Assembly (NCBI RefSeq): GCF_041381155.1
Contig: NC_091143.1
Location: 34,411,331 to 34,475,330 of the forward strand
Source of the DNA: Argopecten irradians
Taxonomy: Eukaryota; Mollusca; Bivalvia; Pectinida; Pectinidae
Direction: 5' to 3'
DNA: 64,000 bases
The notes below the pieces were generated by a model, which worked only from the letters and a program-made list of their open reading frames with translations, had not been told where the DNA came from and did no database searches. How positions within the stretch are numbered: the stretch's first letter is position 1; each line of letters opens with the position of its first letter. Below are positions 60,201-64,000 of the stretch, piece after piece. Made by a program: the position numbers and the translations under genes.

Positions 60201-63200
60201 AGATAACTCTGTAATATGCAAATACGGAATAGGCATATGTGATGATAACATACCTTGTAATCTATGTCATTAACGTTTTAATGACTGTTTTCAGGCGAAA
60301 AGGTATTTGTGAAAATTATTTTCGAACGTTCACTTATCAATTATCATAAATGATTTTAATAAAATATCAATCTGATTGAAATACAGATCATTATAACCCC
60401 TCCGCTCATATCAAACGTAGTGATAATAAGGATCTGTATTTTAATCAGATTGATACAAGATGCAACCCCTATTATATTTTCCTGCAATAACATGGCTGTA
60501 TGTTTTGTCTGTTTTGCGTCCGCGTAAAAACAAGAAGAGTCTCTAAATTTCATTCACTGCAATGAAATACATGAAATTCATTTTGAAGAAAATGTACCAA
60601 TTTGAACGTCACACACGGTAAAGTTATACAAGAGAATCGAAGTGCGTTTATTTTCATGTGACGTGTGTTTTTGCCTTGTTAAAACAACTATTACCTAATG
60701 ATATAAGATACGTATTTATTGATCAGGGAAACAAATATTTTATATTGATCAGGGAAACAAATATTTTATTAAGATGCAGCATTGTTTTAATCAATATACA
60801 TCACACATTGTATTTCAGAATGATCTTGGTTACCTACCGAATCGTCAGCCGTTCCTATTTTGACGCAGTAACAAACTTGTCCACTCATTTTCATTATTTT
60901 CGCAGCATAAGGGATCTGTTTTAAAAATTATGCACAACATTTCATTCGTGTAAAATAGTATGAAATAATTTAATTTCATATGTTACACTCATTTCTATTG
61001 GTTAGATGTTTGAAGTTTGTTTGCAAAGATTGAAAGATTTGCAGATAGAATATTATGACGTCACACACACAGGTCGTTTTCGCGGAAATTTTATAGTGAC
61101 AAAACTGAAACACTGTCTAAGATGTCTATGCGCCACAATTAATTTGTTTTATCGTAAAATATATGTAAAAGTACGAAAAATAACGCCTAATTAGTACCTC
61201 GATGAGCTATTAAAATTAATTTTAAAATCATTAAATTATAGCTTCGTGTCTATAAAGAATGTCGTTCCATTTTTGTATACGACTTCATAAAACCAAAAGA
61301 TATTGAGAATGATGTTTTACTGTTTAGTGGTAGCATGACACTGTTGTAGTGTCTGTTATCAACTGGGTTCCATTCTGTATGTAAATTGGTACTGCGTTAC
61401 AGCTCCACAACACGTGGGTTATCATATAATTCACCTTTGGCTGAATAGCAATCAACATAATTGAATAAGTTCGCGCCTCACCACTATAAGAACCAAAAAA
61501 ATAATATGTCTGTTTAGGGTAACCCAACCTACTCTGATTTTTACGCCATAACCTATTTTTTCCCCATTTTTCAAATAAAATTCGTTATTTCGATCTCAGA
61601 CTCCGAACCGGCCAATATTTTAGAGTGAAAGATAATAAAAAAAAATCCTCATGACCCACCGACCCTATTAGTTTGCCAATGTAACCCTAAACAGACATTT
61701 GTTTTGCATAATAGAAAAAAAATATATGTAAACAGAATTGCGCATATCCCTGGAAATAAGATATAAATGATAATGTGTCAAAGGGGAGAGCCAGACACAA
61801 CACAAAAGATGAGTTTCCTCTAGGAACTGAATAAGACGCACATGACCGCTTAAGGCAGGTGGCCGTTTATCTCCGGTGACCGTTAACGCAGGTTTGCCTG
61901 TATACATGTCCTGAGAATATGAGAGTTAACATACCATGATGGCGTTCATCGGGTCAAACGTATCCTCTCCAGTATGTCTGTGATAAGAGGAAAACTTCCC
62001 GTCTGTCACCACTATAATCCGGGGCATGAGTCGGACATCGTTGATATTGACCTCTGAGTCTGTATGACATTAGTCACGTGAAGAAGTATCAACCAAAAAT
62101 AATACGAATGAAAAAGAAACTGACATTAATCACAGATAAACATCCGAGAAAACGCCAAAATCGTGGATAAAATGAAGATTTATATTGATAATAATAAATT
62201 CATCATTTATACTCCAAGGGTTACTACAATTTATTACTGACGTTGTATATATCCACCCTGGACTATCTCACAGTAAAACTGAAGGCAGTTTGGGAGAAAA
62301 GATTTCACAGGCGTTTTATTATCATAATCTAGTCCAAGGGTGGATGTAACATCAGTGATAGTAACCCATAGAGTATCGAGGGTGTACATTAAAAAACAAG
62401 ACAATGTGTTTCTGAAGAGCTGGTGGTTTAACTACTCATAATGAAATGAAATAACCCCTATGATTTTACGCCTTTAACAACTATACAATTAGGAGATAAT
62501 TTAAAAGCAACAGTTTGGGTACAAATTATTTTGGCGACAATTATATTTTTCTGATATGCATACGTACAGTTCCCGATGCAAGCAGCAACAGCCATCGCCA
62601 GGCCACGATAAAGCTTGCTTGGCCCCTCAGCATGTAGAGACTCTGACAAACAATTAAAATATCATCAAACCCCTTGCAGGTGGAGCGTTAGAATTTTACC
62701 TGCCGTCCCTATTGCATGATATATCGTAAAAGACCACTAAATTTCAGATATTATCTTTTCTCTTCTTCCTAACAAAATTTCTCCTTTCTAACGTCTCCCG
62801 GACATTACCTAACGTTTGGATTCGGTTGAGCGCGCTTGTCTCTGTGAAGTAGGCTCTGTGTACTGGCCGAGACACACAATATATAAATTGACCAGGTGGG
62901 GTATGTTAATTGGTGTCCTAGGTAGCATGCTTCATTGATATAGTACTATAAATGCACAAGAGTATGTTTACTCTTTGTATTTTAAAATTAAGTGTTAAAC
63001 ATACAGAAACATAAGAAAAAAGTACTGATGGTATATGTTTTCAGACGAAATAATAGCATTACGGTTAAATCAGTTTATTAGAGTAAAATAAACATACAAA
63101 CATATGTACATATAATGGAAATTTACGAGATAAAATGCATGTTTCCTTTGAAGTTGTTAGCGTATATGATAAAAATTTATTATATCTTTTTTCAAAATGA

Positions 63201-63879
63201 GAAATTTCTTTGGTGAGTTTTTTTGGACGCAAAAAGGCAAGAATGCAATTTGACTCAAACTAGGTAACTTTCGCAGGAGACATGGTGGATACGGTAAAAT
63301 ATTTACGAATGCTATCTCTGACGTCATTATAGTCATTTGTTAGATGAGTGACAACTCTGGGGTTAGATCCAAACGTTGTTACTGCTATGTTTTCTTGCAA
63401 CTCTTCATAATTTGTCAGTTCTTCGATACCTGCATGTTAAGAAAATATTTTGTTTAATATTCCTTTTATCTTTCATCATATACTAAAATAGTTTAACTGC
63501 ATCGTTATTATATGGATCTGTTGTCGTGCGATTTGATTTAATCTTCTTTTTATCATTTTGAAGCAAAAAATATTGGAACAAAGTTGATATTATAAAGAAT
63601 TATTTTTTAACTGATATGCATATGCACAATTGCATCAAGATAATGAAGTTATGGAAAGTTTGATATTGCACAAATGCCATCTGCAAACATAACATACCAT
63701 GGGCTAGAGTAGCGGGATAAGAGGGGTTATGTAAATATAGATACACTTACCATTTATAATTTTATTAACGACTGTGATCATTGTCTGGAAGTTTTCTCCG
63801 CTCATGCTAGCTGACGTGTCAAGACATAGAACGGTATCGGGGCCATCACCACGGACTGGCAAACGTTGTGTTTTCTCGA
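51110..63879 (-). CDS. vWA - MIB/HERC2 x2 - WWE domain protein, 15 exons, 5' end beyond window
   Basis: Exons in transcript order: 63751-63879, 63269-63429, 62568-62640, 61935-62059, 60838-60915, 59731-59820, 59291-59443, 58701-58902, 58290-58433, 57454-57539, 54398-54471, 53598-53749, 52758-52947, 51383-51467 and 51110-51214. All have GT/AG borders and agreeing phases; 614 residues are visible. Residues ~14-215 form a vWA domain with MIDAS DTSASMSG and TDG; the usual MIDAS Thr is replaced (GPSKLYRG). Residues ~306-365 and ~375-434 are two MIB/HERC2 domains (GTRVRRGPDW; GCVRIR-like GCRVIR to KYRYGEEVKFLD). Residues ~508-580 are a WWE domain (FVWSFRQEGRGNWTQFDS). In known proteins, MIB/HERC2 binds ligands in E3 ligases and WWE binds poly-ADP-ribose, so a ubiquitin or ADP-ribose link is inferred. 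No RING is visible in this part. There is no membrane segment. The charged tail ends QNNKR. Confidence 0.93.
51383..51467 (-). CDS. End of WWE domain exon
   Basis: YRVVFAKMAMTYTPVNQEKT followed by VKR corresponds to the final WWE strand (Y.V.F..M.Q.N....R). Acceptor ATGCCAG, donor GTACGT. Confidence 0.88.
51550..51982. mobile_element. Possible TIR element with CGTGCGTTCCA ends
   Basis: CGTGCGTTCCACTTGCAGAT (51550) is near inverse to the block ending ATCCGCAAATGGAACGCACG (51982), with shared CCAGTTGTA. A second internal unit occurs near 51590-51615. It lies in the intron between the last-but-two and last-but-one exons. Confidence 0.55.
52758..52947 (-). CDS. WWE domain exon
   Basis: PFVWSFRQEGRGNWTQFDSC and KLESEWSRRSKTSVVSLNGK match the two Trp strands and the (E).. 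helix/strand of WWE domains. Acceptor GTGAACAG, donor GTAAAG. Confidence 0.92.
53598..53749 (-). CDS. Linker exon between MIB and WWE
   Basis: A polar region (KLNLTSYQLNIRDSNSQFLY) without a recognised fold. Acceptor GTTCCAG, donor GTAAAA. Confidence 0.88.
53895..54270 (-). mobile_element. SINE-like interspersed repeat
   Basis: In minus orientation this reads through TCCCTATTGCATGATCGTAA, a GTGTGAGGAAGGCTCTGGGT block and CCTGGCCGAGGTACACC. The block at 62683-62890 shares the TCCCTATTGCATGAT and GGCCGAGACACAC segments. I recall such sequences as common in bivalve genomes, but cannot check the family. Confidence 0.5.
54398..54471 (-). CDS. End of second MIB/HERC2 domain (VRWHGGIIGKYRYGEEVKFL)
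   Basis: VRWHGGIIGKYRYG matches the V.WD.G....YR.G end of the domain. The preceding intron (about 3 kb) holds the 53-bp satellite. Confidence 0.93.
54890..57185. repeat. 53-bp satellite array in an intron, about 43 units
   Basis: The unit reads GGCATGTCTCATATATGTGC then ACTTGGAACATGCTGGACCA and ATGTTTAACCTAA. Variants (GTTTGGTTTGACCAAAGGCA, TATATATCACTTGG, CTTCTATATATGTGTACTTG) recur in blocks, showing higher-order duplication (for example near 56040-56180 and 56510-56660). A 252-residue minus-strand frame is a by-product of the repeat. Confidence 0.95.
57454..57539 (-). CDS. Second MIB/HERC2 exon (DGWNKGDEDGGPG)
   Basis: DGWNKGDEDGGPGVCGVV is a typical MIB/HERC2 core. The acceptor is a NAGNAG (CAGCAG), so isoforms with or without one Ala are possible. 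Confidence 0.92.
58135..58280. mobile_element. Hairpin MITE family A, copy 4
   Basis: TATCTGCCCTTGCGAGTAGG on the left and GTTAATTTGTAATATGCGAA on the right. It ends about 10 bp before the coding exon at 58290-58433, close to its donor. Confidence 0.7.
58290..58433 (-). CDS. End of MIB domain 1 and start of MIB domain 2
   Basis: VDVIWDCGIMPCNYNCNDPC is cysteine-rich where MIB domains usually have a YR.G motif; PVGCRVIR then opens the second domain. Confidence 0.9.
58606..58697. repeat. AAAT-rich microsatellite
   Basis: Degenerate (AAAT)n ending just 3 bases from the donor side of the exon 58701-58902. Confidence 0.9.
58701..58902 (-). CDS. First MIB/HERC2 exon (GTRVRRGPDWIGTDYRDSFG)
   Basis: GTRVRRGPDW with GPGTVV matches the start of MIB/HERC2 domains. 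The donor GTCTGT abuts an AAAT-rich microsatellite. Confidence 0.93.
59291..59443 (-). CDS. Linker exon (FAATRLLRQLPDLVDGDEEA)
   Basis: Helical, charged linker between vWA and the first MIB/HERC2 domain. Acceptor TATTTCAG, donor GTAAAG. Confidence 0.9.
59550..59700. repeat. Repeat related in reverse to 40020-40240
   Basis: TTTGGCTTTCTGATTGGCTG and a following GATAACCCGACGTTATCGGG match, in reverse, the block beside the 40.1 kb palindrome. Confidence 0.5.
59731..59820 (-). CDS. vWA C-terminal exon (LKTLTQITNGKIYSP)
   Basis: Last helix and strand of the vWA domain. A strong poly-T tract precedes AG; donor GTAAGT. Confidence 0.92.
60044..60230. mobile_element. Hairpin MITE family A, copy 5 (best preserved)
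   Basis: ATTCCGTCTTTGCATATAAC and GTAATATGCAAATACGGAAT are inverse ends. Arms extend over GCGGGTAGGTATCGATTGTA and its counterpart CAATCAATACCTACCCGCAA, about 75 bp each, total 187 bp. Confidence 0.88.
60366..60455. repeat. 24-bp inverted repeat
   Basis: ATCAATCTGATTGAAATACA with GATC and its near inverse GATCTGTATTTTAATCAGAT with TGAT enclose about 40 bp. Confidence 0.8.
60718..60769. repeat. 26-bp tandem duplication
   Basis: TATTGATCAGGGAAACAAAT with ATTTTA occurs twice in direct succession. Confidence 0.9.
60838..60915 (-). CDS. vWA exon (QVCYCVKIGTADDS)
   Basis: Encodes the fifth strand of the vWA fold. Acceptor AAAACAG, donor GTAGGT; phase 0 at both ends. Confidence 0.9.
61507..61697. 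mobile_element. MITE with TGTCTGTTTAGGGT ends
   Basis: TGTCTGTTTAGGGTAACC on the left and GTAACCCTAAACAGACA on the right are inverse, 190 bp apart, without coding capacity. Confidence 0.75.
61935..62059 (-). CDS. vWA exon (PRIIVVTDGKFSS)
   Basis: The core strand IIVVTDG provides the MIDAS Asp. Acceptor CATACAG, donor GTATGT. Confidence 0.93.
62230..62385. mobile_element. Hairpin MITE, relative of 10374 and 12450
   Basis: CCACCCTGGACTATCTCACA with GTAAAACTGAAGGCAG on the left; CTAGTCCAAGGGTGGATGTA and AGTATCGAGGGTGTA on the right. Confidence 0.55.
62568..62640 (-). CDS. vWA exon (GPSKLYRGLAMAVAACIGN)
   Basis: Corresponds to the GGTPL..AL region of vWA domains, with Ser near the position usually held by Thr. 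The acceptor is taken at GTCAGAG to keep phase; a second AG lies two bases earlier and would break it. Confidence 0.87.
62683..62890 (+). mobile_element. SINE-like interspersed repeat, second copy
   Basis: CCGTCCCTATTGCATGATAT, GTTGAGCGCGCTTGTCTCTG and ACTGGCCGAGACACAC suggest a tRNA-derived SINE with box A/B remnants. It is opposite in orientation to 53895-54270. Confidence 0.45.
63269..63429 (-). CDS. vWA exon (NYEELQENIAVTTFGSNPRV)
   Basis: Second strand and helix of the vWA fold. Acceptor CATGCAG, donor GTTACC; phase 2 start, phase 0 end. The donor is not ideal. Confidence 0.88.
63751..63879 (-). CDS. vWA exon with MIDAS
   Basis: Contains VLCLDTSASMSGENFQTMI, the metal-binding DxSxS motif. 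The acceptor TTTATTTAG shows that more exons lie upstream, beyond 64000. Confidence 0.95.
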
Positions 63880-64000
63880 CTAAATAAAATCAGAATATGC
63901 ATTAGAACACATGAACATAATTTGAAACATATCCACTTACGTAATTCATTCAAATCCACTGATTTAAACATACTAATTGTTGAACATACAAACAGCAAAG

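Noticed and set aside
62800-62890. A tRNA gene
   Set aside because: Only scattered box A/B-like strings are present and no cloverleaf can be drawn; it fits a SINE remnant better.

Overview
This is AT-rich eukaryotic DNA with spliced genes, long introns, many short inverted-repeat transposons and several large minisatellites. The protein families and repeat families fit a lophotrochozoan, most likely a bivalve mollusc; that is an inference, since no rRNA, tRNA or mitochondrial marker is present. I found three spliced host genes and one array of recombinase-bearing mobile elements.

Region by region. (1) 268-5902, plus strand: the last seven recognisable coding exons (327 residues) of a coiled-coil protein I cannot name, followed by an AT-rich stretch to about 8990 that may be a long 3' UTR. 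(2) 9000-14400: intergenic repeats, including hairpin MITEs, a TTAA-flanked MITE and a 1.6 kb array of a 35-bp unit. (3) 14757-40590, plus strand: a complete 14-exon aldehyde dehydrogenase of the ALDH1A type, 495 residues, with all catalytic residues. Its 11.5 kb first intron holds a 6 kb pyrimidine-rich array of a 40-bp unit. Later introns hold a 753-bp foldback element, other MITEs, a 75-bp minisatellite and decayed copies of the end of exon 11. (4) 43471-50300: three head-to-tail copies of a Crypton-like tyrosine-recombinase element with 13-bp inverted ends, separated by 113-bp palindromic junctions. Copies 1 and 2 lack the same in-frame segment carrying the first catalytic arginine; copy 3 keeps it. 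(5) 51110-63879, minus strand: fifteen exons (614 residues, start beyond the right edge) encoding a von Willebrand A domain, two MIB/HERC2 domains and a C-terminal WWE domain, an unusual combination pointing to a ubiquitin or ADP-ribose related role. One of its introns carries a 2.3 kb array of a 53-bp unit.

The three host genes do not form an obvious pathway. The points most worth following are the recombinase array with its hairpin junctions, the duplicated exon end and splice donor in the ALDH intron, the antisense splice-donor motifs in the 6 kb pyrimidine array, and the vWA-MIB-WWE architecture. Exon boundaries were read by eye from GT/AG sites, phase agreement and protein-family continuity; no alignment or transcript data were available.
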